Shown here in pieces: positions 7,777 through 17,209 of a stretch of 64,000 bases of DNA. A program made the position numbers and the translations under genes. The stretch spans positions 248,001-312,000 of the forward strand of contig NZ_JACHXL010000002.1 in NCBI RefSeq assembly GCF_014192115.1, given 5' to 3'. The notes beneath the pieces were generated by a model that did not search any database, was not told the DNA's origin, and saw only the letters and a program-made list of their open reading frames with translations. Each line of letters opens with the position of its first letter. The stretch's first letter is position 1. This DNA comes from Psychrobacter luti (GTDB lineage: Bacteria > Pseudomonadota > Gammaproteobacteria > Pseudomonadales > Moraxellaceae).

Positions 7777-10101
7777 CTAGTCTTTATTTATATCAATGCT
7801 ATCAAGGTTATCAAGGTTATCAAGGTTATCAAGGTTATCACCACTGGAGTCGGGTAAACGATTAGGGTCAAGCGCACCTTTTTTAGTTTTTGGTGCGCTG
7901 CCATTACCGTTGGTATTGCTAGAGGTCTTGGTTTTTGAAGTCGCTGTCGAATTATCTGACATTACCCCTTTAGTTCTATGAGCATTGGTAACGTTAGTAG
8001 CATTATCAGCGCCAACAGAATCAGACCCTGCCATTTGAGTATTTACTTTTTTAGTATTAACGTCTGATGCTTGAACTTTATTAGGCGTATGAATAACAGT
8101 ATCTGACTGATTTTCTTGCGCAGTTTCTGTATCAGCGTCCTTTGTTACCTCTTCATCGACTTCTTTAGCTGTTGTTGTAGGTTCCGGCATTGTAGATTCA
8201 TTACTAGCATCCGTGAGCTCTGTTTCTTGACGCTTTTCAGGCGCTTTCGAGCTGGACTCAAAGCTGGCATCTGCCGCCGCACGCGCTTGCTCTTGTTTCG
8301 GTGTGACATCGACCGGTTTTGGCTGTACTTCATCATCGACGACCAATGAAATCAGCTTACGATCACGTGGTACGGTACCATCGAACTTATCGGTAATTAC
8401 GTGTAGCTTACCTTCTTTGTCGACGGTATAAAGCGGTACGAATTGCTTGTTATCGGCTTTATATTGCTCAAAGCTATAGCTGTCAGTAATGTTGGTGATT
8501 TTAATACGTGCTTTTTTCGACAGCATACTGGCAAGCTTGGTATAAGTAACATCTTTGCCAAATAACCACTGCGAATGGAAGTTGCCTTGCTTATCATCGC
8601 GCTCGCTTCTGACTTTCTCATCACTGAATTTAAGGCGATAAAGTTTTCGCTCGCCGAACTCATGACGATAATGAATCTCGGACAAGGTATTCATCTCTTT
8701 ATCCATACTCATGGCAAACAGACGCCCGATACCGATAAGGTCTAAGTGATGATCGGCATGGTCAGAGATGGGATTACCAAAGTAGGTGCGCAGACCGCTC
8801 ATGCGCGCGCGGGCAATATTGGTGTAGTTATTGTGCGCGACGATGACATCGAAACCTTGGTCCTTTAAAGAAGTCGCGACCAATAAAGCGATAGGGTTGG
8901 AGCCAACGACTAAGATACCATTGGTTTCAGGCTCACGTACGCCCAAGAAATTACCAACCATTTTTGCACCCAAGCCTTGAATCATTACCGTCCCAATAAT
9001 GACCAAAAAGACCAAGGGAACCAGCAGCTCAACGCCTTGAATATCATACTCTTGCAGGCGAATGGCAAACAGTGAGGAGATAGCAGCGGCGACGATACCG
9101 CGCGGGCCAATCCAGCTAATCATCAGCTTTTCATTGGTTTTTAGATTGGAGCCAATAGACGATGCCCATACTGATAAGGGACGCGCGACAAACATTACGA
9201 TTGCCAATAGCACCAGTCCTGCAAAGCCCACACTTAACAAGCTTTCCAGCTCAACACGTGCAGCAAGAATGATAAATAATACCGATACCAATAAAATAGT
9301 CAGTGATTCATTAAACTCTAAAATCGTCTCACGCGGGAATTTTGGCCAATTAGCCAATGCTACTCCAAGTACAGTAACGGTTAATAAGCCAGACTCGTGC
9401 TCTAAATGGTTGGAGATAGAAAACAGCAGCAGCACAAAAGCAAGGGTAAAGACATTGCGTAAAAACTCAGGAATCATATGGCGGCGCATTAAAAACGCTA
9501 AAGCCCATGCGCCCGCTAAGCCCATTGCTACTGCTAATACTACAATTTTGGCAAACAGCAAGATACTACTGGCTTCACCGCCTGAGATGATATATTCATA
9601 GACCAATACCACCGCAATAGCGCCGATAGGGTCGATGATAATGCCTTCCCATTTCAAAATGTTAGAAATAGTTTTATTGGGACGCACGCTGCGCAGCAAC
9701 GGCATAATGACTGTAGGCCCGGTCACACAAACCAGCGCACCGAATAGTAAAGCAATCAAGGGGTCGACATCAAACAACAGGTAAGTCGATAGCGCCACGA
9801 TGGCAATGGTAATGAGAACGCCGACCGATACCAGCATCTGTACCACAGAGCCGTGTTGCTTAATCTCATCAAACTCTAAAGTCAGCGAGCCTTCAAATAA
9901 AATAATCGCCACGCCAAGCGAGATAAAAGGGAACATCAGCTCGCCGAGCACCAAGTCTGGGTCAAAAGCGCCCAATATCGGGCCAACAATAATACCAATT
10001 AATAGTAAAAACAAAATGGACGGTTGCTTTAAATACCATGCCAACCATTGGGCGGCAATGCCAAGCCCAACCACGCCGGATAACAATAGGGCGGTATCCA
10101 T
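7777..10101 (-). CDS. CPA1-type monovalent cation/proton antiporter with TrkA-N domain
   Basis: A 774-residue inner-membrane protein. Residues 1 to about 390 hold roughly 12 membrane segments of the Na+/H+ exchanger fold, with TGPTVIMPLLR and EGIIIDPIGAIAVVLVYE matching the ion-binding region of NhaP/CPA1 proteins. A cytoplasmic Rossmann-type TrkA-N segment (GILVVGSNPIALLVATSL) follows at about 395-470. The last 180 residues are low-complexity, rich in Asp, Thr, Ser and Asn, and end in LDNLDNLDNLDSID encoded by a 9-bp tandem repeat. The likely role is pH or salt homeostasis. The ion is not readable from sequence. The tail is unusual for the family. Confidence 0.85.
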   Translation of the reverse strand: MDTALLLSGVVGLGIAAQWLAWYLKQPSILFLLLIGIIVGPILGAFDPDLVLGELMFPFISLGVAIILFEGSLTLEFDEIKQHGSVVQMLVSVGVLITIAIVALSTYLLFDVDPLIALLFGALVCVTGPTVIMPLLRSVRPNKTISNILKWEGIIIDPIGAIAVVLVYEYIISGGEASSILLFAKIVVLAVAMGLAGAWALAFLMRRHMIPEFLRNVFTLAFVLLLFSISNHLEHESGLLTVTVLGVALANWPKFPRETILEFNESLTILLVSVLFIILAARVELESLLSVGFAGLVLLAIVMFVARPLSVWASSIGSNLKTNEKLMISWIGPRGIVAAAISSLFAIRLQEYDIQGVELLVPLVFLVIIGTVMIQGLGAKMVGNFLGVREPETNGILVVGSNPIALLVATSLKDQGFDVIVAHNNYTNIARARMSGLRTYFGNPISDHADHHLDLIGIGRLFAMSMDKEMNTLSEIHYRHEFGERKLYRLKFSDEKVRSERDDKQGNFHSQWLFGKDVTYTKLASMLSKKARIKITNITDSYSFEQYKADNKQFVPLYTVDKEGKLHVITDKFDGTVPRDRKLISLVVDDEVQPKPVDVTPKQEQARAAADASFESSSKAPEKRQETELTDASNESTMPEPTTTAKEVDEEVTKDADTETAQENQSDTVIHTPNKVQASDVNTKKVNTQMAGSDSVGADNATNVTNAHRTKGVMSDNSTATSKTKTSSNTNGNGSAPKTKKGALDPNRLPDSSGDNLDNLDNLDNLDSIDINKD
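7801..7836 (+). repeat. 9-bp tandem repeat (4 units) in the antiporter 3' end
   Basis: The unit ATCAAGGTT occurs four times in a row. The period is a multiple of three, so unit gain or loss changes the C-terminal LDN repeats of the antiporter without a frameshift. Confidence 0.95.
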
Positions 10102-11097
10102 AAATTAATCCTTTTATAATCTTGTAATATTTTATATCTATTAAGAGGCGCGCCACAGGCTATAGACGCTGCTGTCGTTAGCTGTCGAAAAACTCGCCTG
10201 AATGAGCGGTCGCACATATCTGTCACCGCCGTTCGATAAAATCCACCGCTGCTATGCATCAAAACATCAATCAGTAACATCAGTGGCAGCATGAGCCACA
10301 CAGCCCTGCTCAAAGCAAAGCGAGATATGATATAGATACGATATCGCAGTAAAGACAAAAGCTTCCCCAGATTAGTAAGCATAATCTAAAAAAGCAAAAG
10401 ATGAAAAATAAGGTGATAATAGCTAATCTAACAACCTAATGACCTACAAAAATTAACTTTTGTTTGTCATGTAAATTATTTGGTTTGTTATCATAACATG
10501 ATTTTATTTTATGTATTTCGAGGCTCTTTTTTCTAAGCGCTCTGAGCGGCTTTATATCTGCCCATAAAGCTTTATCAAAGCAGCTACTAAGTGCATGTTA
10601 TAAATAAGGCATACTTGCGTTATTTTTTAGCATTGCTAGCATAGTATGACTAACATGGTAAGAAAACGGAACTATTCATCATATAAGGATAACTATCTAA
10701 TAACAGCATTTTAAAAACAGGTTTAAATAATAGTATATTGTTGTAAATGCTAGAAGTAAGTAATGACATTAACCATTCTTATAATAGAAAAGAGAAAGTT
10801 TTATACCATAAGTCTAAAATGGACTGTAAACTAACAAACAGTCTGCCTTGCATTGCTTGAAGCTTATGATGAAAATCTGTAATAGAAGGTCATTAAGTGA
10901 CTTTTTAATCTAAAAATATAAATACTATTTCTTTGGAATTTAGTGAATCAGCAAGCTAAGCCACAGTTATTAGAATAAATAGAGTAGTAAAATACATTGA
11001 GAAGTTACGCCAAAATTATGCTTAGTAACGGTCCTATTTAAACCGTTTATAGCAACTAGTTTATAACGACTATAAGGCCCATTATATGGAGGGTAAC
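10102..11097. other. About 1 kb AT-rich region between divergent antiporter and protease genes
   Basis: No supported gene. A minus-strand open frame near 10029-10382 overlaps the antiporter start and has no family features. A small hairpin (GACTGT/ACAGTC) lies near 10829-10852. The right end should contain the protease promoter. I see no recognisable structured RNA. Confidence 0.4.
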
Positions 11098-12567
11098 ATG
11101 CCTAAAAATATGCCTATCAATATGTCTAAAGCACCAACAAATACGCGCAACTTGACGCGTTGGTTACAGCAGAGCACCTTGGCGCTTGCCGTAGCCACTA
11201 CCATGGTTGCTGGTATCAATATAGCTACCGTACCGAGTGCTGAAGCTGCCGTTACCACTGCAGATTTTTCGAGTTTGGTTCAGCAAGTTACCCCAGCGGT
11301 AGCGCGCGTAAATGTGACCAAAACCGTCAGTGAGGCTGAGCTTGCCAAAGCCCAGACCGCTGAGCTGTTGCGTAAATTCTTTGGCGATCGTTTGCGTATT
11401 CCTGACCAAGCAGCGACACCAGCGATTGAGCATGCTTATGGCACGGCATTTTTTGTCACCGCTGATGGCTATATGCTCACCAACCATCATGTAGTGGCAG
11501 GCGCAGACAAAATAAGTGTGACGCTCAATGACCGAACCGAGCTTGATGCGACTTTAGTGGGCAGTGATGAGCGCTCTGATGTGGCGGTATTAAAGGTCAC
11601 TGGTCGTCAGTTCCCTTCGTTGCCAATCGGTGATTCCAATGCTTTAAAAGTAGGGGAGCCGGTATTGGCAATTGGCTCGCCTTTTGGTTTTGATTATTCG
11701 GCATCGGCGGGTATTGTTAGTGCTAAGTCACGCAATTTTTCGCGTGAAACCAGTGTGCCCTTTATCCAAACTGATGTTGCCTTGAACCCTGGAAACTCAG
11801 GTGGTCCATTATTTAATCAGCGTGGCGAAGTTATTGGGATTAACTCGCGTATTTTTAGCGGCACAGGCGGTTATATGGGGCTGTCATTTTCCATCCCGAT
11901 TGATGCGGCGATGGATATTTATGAGCAGCTAAAAAATAATGGTGAGGTCGCACGCGCCTATTTGGGCATTTATCCACAAGATATTGACCGTAATTTAGCT
12001 GAAGCTTATAACTTGTCACGTCCGCAAGGGGCGTTATTGACGCGTGTGTCACCAGATTCGCCAGCACAAAAAGCAGGGCTAAAATCAGGCGACATTATTT
12101 TAAAATATAATGATATCCAAATTGTGGAAGCGTCAGACTTATTAAACCTGATTAATCGGGCACGGCCTAATGATACATTTCGCGTTCAGATTCAGCGCGA
12201 TGGTAAGCAATCTATCGTAACAGGCAAACTCAGTAACGCCTCAAATGATATCCAATCACAAAGTTCTGCTCAGCAAACTAACGGCATAAGCTTAGGATTG
12301 GCGCTGCGCAACTTAACGCCAGAGGAGCAAAGAGAGCTGGCGTCTGATAATAAGACGGGTGTATTGGTCACCGCCATTGAGCCGACAGGATTGGCGGCAC
12401 GCTCGGGCATATTGGCGGGCGACGTCATTACCAACTTGCATCAAAAACCCATTAAAACAGTCAACGATTTTTCTAGCGCCGTTTCATTATTACCCAAAAA
12501 AGGGGTGGTGACGCTTGAGATGATGCGTCAAGGTATTCCGGGTATTATCGGTTTGCGGATTGAGTAG
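11098..12567 (+). CDS. Periplasmic Do/Deg-family serine protease (DegP/MucD type)
   Basis: Envelope quality-control protease. The 489-residue precursor has a signal peptide ending near AEA at about residue 50, a trypsin-like domain and two PDZ domains (about 275-365 and 395-485). The catalytic triad is H131 (TNHHVV), D161 (RSDVAVLK) and S234 (GNSGGP). The start at 11098 is decided by GGAGG five bases upstream; the in-frame ATG at 11086 overlaps that site. The glycine-rich motif before the histidine reads GTAFFVTADG, slightly off the usual GSGF. It stands alone with long flanking intergenic regions, which fits independent stress control. It could be called degP, degQ or mucD. Confidence 0.92.
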   Translation: MPKNMPINMSKAPTNTRNLTRWLQQSTLALAVATTMVAGINIATVPSAEAAVTTADFSSLVQQVTPAVARVNVTKTVSEAELAKAQTAELLRKFFGDRLRIPDQAATPAIEHAYGTAFFVTADGYMLTNHHVVAGADKISVTLNDRTELDATLVGSDERSDVAVLKVTGRQFPSLPIGDSNALKVGEPVLAIGSPFGFDYSASAGIVSAKSRNFSRETSVPFIQTDVALNPGNSGGPLFNQRGEVIGINSRIFSGTGGYMGLSFSIPIDAAMDIYEQLKNNGEVARAYLGIYPQDIDRNLAEAYNLSRPQGALLTRVSPDSPAQKAGLKSGDIILKYNDIQIVEASDLLNLINRARPNDTFRVQIQRDGKQSIVTGKLSNASNDIQSQSSAQQTNGISLGLALRNLTPEEQRELASDNKTGVLVTAIEPTGLAARSGILAGDVITNLHQKPIKTVNDFSSAVSLLPKKGVVTLEMMRQGIPGIIGLRIE

Positions 12568-13161
12568 AAAATACAGAGTAGTGAATCGGAGCTATTAGCA
12601 TCATAAATGATGATTAAGATAAATAATGACGCGATAATTGGCTTGCTTGTATCGCCCGACCATCGATGTGTTTACGATTCGTTAAAATGCCTGAAAAGGT
12701 TTTATCCATAATCAGTAATTACGCTACACTGACTGTTTAGCTTTCAGGCTAGGCTTGAAGGCCAAATAATGCCAAGCTTACATTGAAATCTCCTCGATAT
12801 TTCCTCCAAGATTGGTATGATAAAGTAGCGCTTAGCCTCTCAATCGATAGGCGATTTTTTGCTTTATAACGAGCTTAGGAGTTAATTGATTGATAGCGAT
12901 AGAGCCAAAATATGCTACACTAACAGGCGTTTTTATGGCTAACCCTCAATCAGATTGGCAGCAGATAAAAATAGCGTTCATGACGTTATTATAAATCATG
13001 AGTATCACCATCAAGCAAGGTATAGCCTCTAACATTATTTTCAATAAACATAAATCATTATGCATTTATATTTATGATGATTATTTTTATCAAGGCACTT
13101 GCACACGACTTATCATGTGATAGCTTTAATAAAAGCTAGGATAATACAGTAAGGCACGGTT
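12568..13161. other. Intergenic region upstream of dapA with two extended -10-like sites
   Basis: 594 bp without a supported gene. GCTACACT occurs at 12724-12731 and again at 12914-12921, the second as an extended -10 (TGCTACACT). An 18-residue open frame starts at 12935 with no convincing ribosome site. I found no match to the lysine riboswitch core. Confidence 0.45.
12890..12921 (+). promoter_or_regulatory. Candidate dapA promoter
   Basis: TTGATA and an extended -10 TGCTACACT are present, but the spacer is long (20 bp), so the -35 may not contribute. It would give a leader of about 235 nt before dapA. Confidence 0.4.
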
Positions 13162-14067
13162 ATGAGCACAGCATACGACGATATCAAAACCCGACTACAA
13201 GGCTCAATGGTAGCCTTGGTAACGCCCATGCATCCTGACGGCACGGTCGATTATAAACGTCTGGCAGACCTCATAGATTGGCAGATTGAGCAGGGCACGC
13301 ATTGCTTGGTCGCTGTCGGCACCACTGGTGAATCAGCGACTTTGTCGATGCAAGAGCATAGTGATGTGATTCGCTATTTTGTCCAGCATGTTAAAGGTCG
13401 CGTACCTGTGATTGCAGGTACTGGCGCTAATAACACGATGGAAGCGATTAAGCTGACTCAAGATGCTGCAGATGCGGGTGCAGACTGTGCACTATTGGTT
13501 GCCCCTTATTATAATAAGCCGCCACAAGAAGGCTTGTTTCAGCACTACAAAGCCATCGCTGAAGCGGTAAAGATACCGCAAATGCTCTACAACGTACCGG
13601 GTCGTACTGTTGTTGATATCGCTCAAGAAACGGTTGAACGCCTCGCTGATATTGATAACATCGTCGCTATTAAAGATGCCACCGGTTCTACGATTCGCGG
13701 TGAGCAATTAATCAAAGCGGTCGGTGACAGAATGGTGGTGCTATCTGGTGATGATGGTACTGCTCTTGAATTGATGAAACTGGGTGGCAAAGGTAATATT
13801 TCGGTGACTGCCAACGTTGCCCCAAAAGCCATGAGCGAAACCTTTAGTGCAGGTTTACGCGGTGATTTTGATGCTGCTCATAAAGTCCATGATGTGGTAA
13901 AACATTTACACCGTGACTTATTTATCGAATCAAGCCCTATCCCTGCCAAATATGCTCTACACAAAATGGGTATGATAGATACAGGTATTCGTCTGCCATT
14001 GGTATGGCTAGCTGAAAAGCACCATGCAACGATTGATGAAGCCTTGATTCGTGCCAACTTACTTTAG
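13162..14067 (+). CDS. dapA: 4-Hydroxy-tetrahydrodipicolinate synthase
   Basis: Condenses pyruvate with aspartate semialdehyde, the first step of the lysine/diaminopimelate branch. The 301-residue TIM barrel has TTGESATL near residue 55, the catalytic tyrosine Y143 in LYNVPGRT and the Schiff-base lysine K171 in AIKDATG. It heads the dapA / BamC-like / purC block, in the same order as the corresponding E. coli and Pseudomonas neighbourhood. Confidence 0.96.
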   Translation: MSTAYDDIKTRLQGSMVALVTPMHPDGTVDYKRLADLIDWQIEQGTHCLVAVGTTGESATLSMQEHSDVIRYFVQHVKGRVPVIAGTGANNTMEAIKLTQDAADAGADCALLVAPYYNKPPQEGLFQHYKAIAEAVKIPQMLYNVPGRTVVDIAQETVERLADIDNIVAIKDATGSTIRGEQLIKAVGDRMVVLSGDDGTALELMKLGGKGNISVTANVAPKAMSETFSAGLRGDFDAAHKVHDVVKHLHRDLFIESSPIPAKYALHKMGMIDTGIRLPLVWLAEKHHATIDEALIRANLL

Positions 14068-14191
14068 ATTTTCGTAAATTCAATAAAAATACTGCTTATG
14101 GTTTAGTAAGATTGTATTAGATATTTTAACTATAAGCGCGTTTTCCAAATACGTACCAAATACGCAATAACGGCTAACTCAGAGAGATAAT

Positions 14192-14512
14192 ATGATCAAA
14201 GTATCATCAACCCCTGCAAAGATATTCCCGACGCTGCTAACGGTAGTTTTGGGTAGTACGTTGGTATTGAGCGGTTGCCAAGCGACAAAAGGCGTTTTTG
14301 GCAAGCGTGATAACGGTAGTCTTGAGTATCAGCAAAGCAAAAAACTGGCACCATTACAGCTACCTGCTGAGCAAGAAACCGCGCCATTTGTGCCGTTATA
14401 CCCAACCCCTAGTGCGGGCACAAATACACTAAAGTTACAAAACGAGTCAGGTAAGCAGTATCAATTGCCAAAACCTCAGCGTGCTGTTGCCGTTACCCAA
14501 GTTTCAGAATAA
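14192..14512 (+). CDS. Very short BamC (NlpB)-like lipoprotein
   Basis: A 106-residue lipoprotein with a 27-residue signal ending in the lipobox LSGC. What follows (an SLEYQQSKKLAPLQLP motif, then a Pro-rich stretch) resembles the unstructured N-terminal lasso of BamC, which contacts BamD in the outer-membrane assembly machine. The two helix-grip domains of BamC (about 300 residues) are absent. The position between dapA and purC is that of bamC in many gamma-proteobacteria. Assignment rests on synteny plus the short N-terminal resemblance, so it is an inference. It may equally be an unrelated small lipoprotein. Confidence 0.6.
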   Translation: MIKVSSTPAKIFPTLLTVVLGSTLVLSGCQATKGVFGKRDNGSLEYQQSKKLAPLQLPAEQETAPFVPLYPTPSAGTNTLKLQNESGKQYQLPKPQRAVAVTQVSE

Positions 14513-14647
14513 ACCCTTTTTTATCCCTATCTGTACCGCTGGTTTTTTATTATGGTTAAGTATCCTTTCTTAGCACCTTAATATAAAGCGCTTAGCGGTC
14601 GCTGCGCGTTTTTACCACATAAGCTTGAACGAACAGGAACTCCCCTC

Positions 14648-15361
14648 ATGCAAAAGCAAGAACTGCTGTATAAAGGCAAAGCCAAATCTGTTTATGAAAC
14701 AGAAGACAACGATCTGCTGATTTTACATTTCCGTGACGATACCTCAGCGCTTGATGGCAAGCGTATTGAACAGCTGGCCCGTAAAGGCGTGGTGAACAAC
14801 CGCTTTAACGCCTTTATCATGCAAAAATTGGCTGATGCTGGTATCGAAACCCATTTTGAAAAGCAATTATCAGATGATGAAGTGCTGGTTAAGCGCTTAG
14901 AGATGATTCCGGTTGAATGTGTGGTACGTAATTTTGCCGCTGGTAGTTTGGTACGTCGTCTAGGTCTAGAAGAAGGGCAAGCATTGACACCGCCTACCTA
15001 TGAGCTGTTCTATAAAGACGATGCGCTTGGTGATCCGATGGTCAATGAATCAATCTCTATCTCTCTTGATTGGGCTAATGAAGCACAATTGGCGAAAATG
15101 AAAGAGTTAAGCCATCAAGTAAATGAAGTATTAACAAAGCTGTTTGATGCAGGTGATTTGATACTGGTAGATTTTAAACTTGAATTTGGCGTATTCCATG
15201 ACCGTATCGTCTTAGGTGATGAGTTTTCGCCTGATGGTTGCCGTATCTGGGATAAAGCCACTAAGAAAAAACTCGATAAAGACCGTTTCCGTCAGTCATT
15301 GGGCGACGTAATTGAAGGTTATGAAGAAGTAGCAAAACGTATTGGCGTGCCATTAAACTAA
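14648..15361 (+). CDS. purC: Phosphoribosylaminoimidazole-succinocarboxamide synthase
   Basis: ATP-dependent ligation of aspartate to CAIR in purine synthesis. The 237-residue protein has the N-terminal [10 protein letters not shown] that binds nucleotide, [13 protein letters not shown] in the middle, and DFKLEFG plus [12 protein letters not shown] near the C-terminus, all family signatures. Length equals that of E. coli PurC. An intrinsic terminator follows. Confidence 0.97.
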   Translation: MQKQELLYKGKAKSVYETEDNDLLILHFRDDTSALDGKRIEQLARKGVVNNRFNAFIMQKLADAGIETHFEKQLSDDEVLVKRLEMIPVECVVRNFAAGSLVRRLGLEEGQALTPPTYELFYKDDALGDPMVNESISISLDWANEAQLAKMKELSHQVNEVLTKLFDAGDLILVDFKLEFGVFHDRIVLGDEFSPDGCRIWDKATKKKLDKDRFRQSLGDVIEGYEEVAKRIGVPLN

Positions 15362-15391
15362 ATATATCGAATACTTCAATATTTAAGTAAT

Positions 15392-15420
15392 AAAAAACTG
15401 AGCCATGTGCTCAGTTTTTT
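15392..15420. terminator. Intrinsic terminator after purC
   Basis: AAAAAACTGAGC and GCTCAGTTTTTT form a 12-bp stem around a 5-nt loop. It lies between convergent genes and could act both ways. Confidence 0.9.
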
Positions 15421-15436
15421 TATGTCGTTAGTAATC

Positions 15437-15961
15437 TTATTTGTCTTTACGCACTTCTTTAATTTTTTTCGCTGCCAGCTCCATCGCATCTGCGGCTTTG
15501 TCAGCTAATGAGCCGACCACTTCTTTAGCTTTAGTCGTCGCAGTGTCTTTTAAAGAGGATTCTTTATTGTCTTTAGATTTAGAGTCATTGTCTTTACTGT
15601 CTTTACCTTTCTTATCAGAAGCGTCTTTATCTTCACTATTGTCTTTATCGGATGACTTATCGTCTTTGTTTCCATTCTTATCTGACGTTTTATCATCTTT
15701 TTTGTTGTCTTTGTTGTCTTTGTTGTCTTTGTTGTCTTTGTTGTCTTTGTTGTCTTTGTTGTCTTTGTTGTCTTTGTTGTCTTTGTTGTCTTTGTTGTCT
15801 GACTGATTATTCTGTTTATCGTTTTTGCTATTAGCATCTGTATTAGCATTATCGCTTTTAGAGTCATTAGCAGTATCTTTGTTTTTCACTGCTGTATCCT
15901 GATCCGTATCCTTTTCATTGTTATTGTGCTGCTTATTATTGTTCGCATTAGAGTTACTCAT
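15437..15961 (-). CDS. Low-complexity DNK-repeat protein, unknown function
   Basis: A 174-residue, extremely hydrophilic protein made mostly of Asp, Asn, Lys and Ser. Its centre is a run of DNK tripeptides from a 9-bp DNA repeat. The last 40 residues (KDTATTKAKEVVGSL, ADKAADAMELAAKKIKEV) form a predicted amphipathic helix with the Ala/Lys/Asp pattern of LEA-type or YtxH-like stress proteins. No signal peptide is seen. ATG 15961 has AAAGGA upstream; the longer frame to 16099 adds unrelated sequence. A disordered, possibly desiccation- or cold-related protein is only a guess. Function unknown. Confidence 0.6.
   Translation of the reverse strand: MSNSNANNNKQHNNNEKDTDQDTAVKNKDTANDSKSDNANTDANSKNDKQNNQSDNKDNKDNKDNKDNKDNKDNKDNKDNKDNKDNKKDDKTSDKNGNKDDKSSDKDNSEDKDASDKKGKDSKDNDSKSKDNKESSLKDTATTKAKEVVGSLADKAADAMELAAKKIKEVRKDK
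15701..15799 (-). repeat. 9-bp tandem repeat, about 11 units (DNK codons)
   Basis: The hexamer GTTGTC recurs every 9 bp from 15704 to 15794, giving 11 near-perfect units TTTGTTGTC. It is in frame, so slippage would change protein length without loss of frame. Confidence 0.97.
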
Positions 15962-16173
15962 TGTTATATCCTTTTGATTATGTATTTTAGTATTGGATGT
16001 TTTTAATCTTGAATAGCGAGAGTCAAGATTACTATTAGAATGAGTTAACTGTCTGTATAGCATCAGTTGCAATAGGTAATAGCGTCTATCGTTTAACATC
16101 TTTCGGTGAGCTTTTATGCTAAATTTATACCGTTAAGACACAAATACCGTTACAAATCAAAAGGTCATCATTG

Positions 16174-16830
16174 ATGCTAACGCCTAAGCCATCCGATACT
16201 CAGACTATGATTTTAGAACCTGTATGGTTTAGCCGTCCAACCTGTGTGGTTGCGGCTGACTTGATTGGCAAGGTTTTATGTCGGCAGCTAACCGATAATA
16301 ACGGCAAGCAAAAAATACTGCGCATGCGTATCTCGGAAACAGAAGCCTACATCGGAGAAGGGGATGCCGCCTGTCATGCTCACGCCGGTACTCGTACTGT
16401 GCGTACTGAGATTATGTATAACCAAGGCGGCGTGTTTTATGTTTACCTAACATACGGCATCCATCATATGCTCAATTTAGTGAGTGGACCGGTAGAGTCC
16501 CCAGAAGCCGTATTGATACGGGCAGGCTTTTTCACAGAGGATAGCGAACGCTTGCTTGACGAGCAGTTACTGAGCGCAGATAAACCATTAAACCCTCTAA
16601 AAGAAATAAAACAATTAGCCGGTCCTGGCAAGTTGACCAAACACTTGCAAATCGACCGTGAGCTATACGGCAAACTTATTACGCCGGAATCAGGAGTTTG
16701 GATTGAAGACGATGGTTATCAGCCGCCAGTATCACTGCGTCCGCGGATTGGGATTGATTATGCAGGTGAGGCGAAAGATTGGTTATTGCGCTATATCTGG
16801 ACCGACCATCCTTCATTATCTAAAAAATAG
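16174..16830 (+). CDS. mpg: DNA-3-methyladenine glycosylase (AAG/MPG family)
   Basis: Base-excision repair glycosylase that removes alkylated purines. In the 218-residue protein, SRPTCVVAADLIGKVL near residue 21, ETEAYIGEGDAACHAHAG with the catalytic glutamate, MYNQGGVFYVYLTYGIHHMLN and the AGPGKL-type segment are all hallmarks of the AAG fold. ATG 16174 is preferred over the adjacent in-frame TTG at 16171 because AAGGT lies 8 bp before it. The gene diverges from the DNK-repeat protein. Confidence 0.9.
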   Translation: MLTPKPSDTQTMILEPVWFSRPTCVVAADLIGKVLCRQLTDNNGKQKILRMRISETEAYIGEGDAACHAHAGTRTVRTEIMYNQGGVFYVYLTYGIHHMLNLVSGPVESPEAVLIRAGFFTEDSERLLDEQLLSADKPLNPLKEIKQLAGPGKLTKHLQIDRELYGKLITPESGVWIEDDGYQPPVSLRPRIGIDYAGEAKDWLLRYIWTDHPSLSKK

Positions 16831-16882
16831 TAAATCTGTAGATGATAGTAATTTTTCTAAATAGGCTTGCTAGGAGTGATGT

Positions 16883-17194
16883 ATGTATAAGTTGACCGTG
16901 TTTATTCCAGATGCAGCATTAGAGCAAGTAAAATCTGCTTTATTTGCAGCAGGTGCAGGAACGATTGGTAACTATGAGCAATGCTGCTGGCAGGTTCAGG
17001 GGACAGGACAGTTTATGCCATTGGCAGGCAGTCATCCAAATATTGGCACGCAGGATACACTTGAAACCGTCGATGAATGGCGGGTAGAGATGGTCGTTGC
17101 TACTGCTCATATTAAGCCAGTTATCGAAGCATTAAAGCAGGCGCATCCTTATGAAACGCCTGCATATGATGTGATTGAGGTACTAGACTTTTAA
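16883..17194 (+). CDS. YqfO/NIF3-associated CutA-like small protein
   Basis: A 103-residue cytoplasmic protein. YKLTVFIPDAALEQVKSAL, GAGTIGNYEQC and the C-terminal AHPYETPAYDVIEV match the stand-alone form of the PII/CutA-like domain found inserted in NIF3-family YqfO proteins. Its biochemical role is not established. A ribosome site (TAGGAG) precedes the ATG. It lies 52 bp after the glycosylase and may be cotranscribed with it. Confidence 0.8.
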   Translation: MYKLTVFIPDAALEQVKSALFAAGAGTIGNYEQCCWQVQGTGQFMPLAGSHPNIGTQDTLETVDEWRVEMVVATAHIKPVIEALKQAHPYETPAYDVIEVLDF

Positions 17195-17209
17195 CGTCCG
17201 ATATTAATC

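Noticed and set aside
10029..10382. Minus-strand 117-codon gene upstream of the antiporter
   Set aside because: It overlaps the antiporter start out of frame and shows no conserved features.
13000..13161. Lysine riboswitch before dapA
   Set aside because: The conserved core and helix arrangement are not visible.
15441..15834. Plus-strand Leu/Ser- and Cys-rich frames over the DNK array
   Set aside because: Mirror translations of the 9-bp repeat. The minus-strand frame has a ribosome site, a start and a non-repetitive C-terminus.
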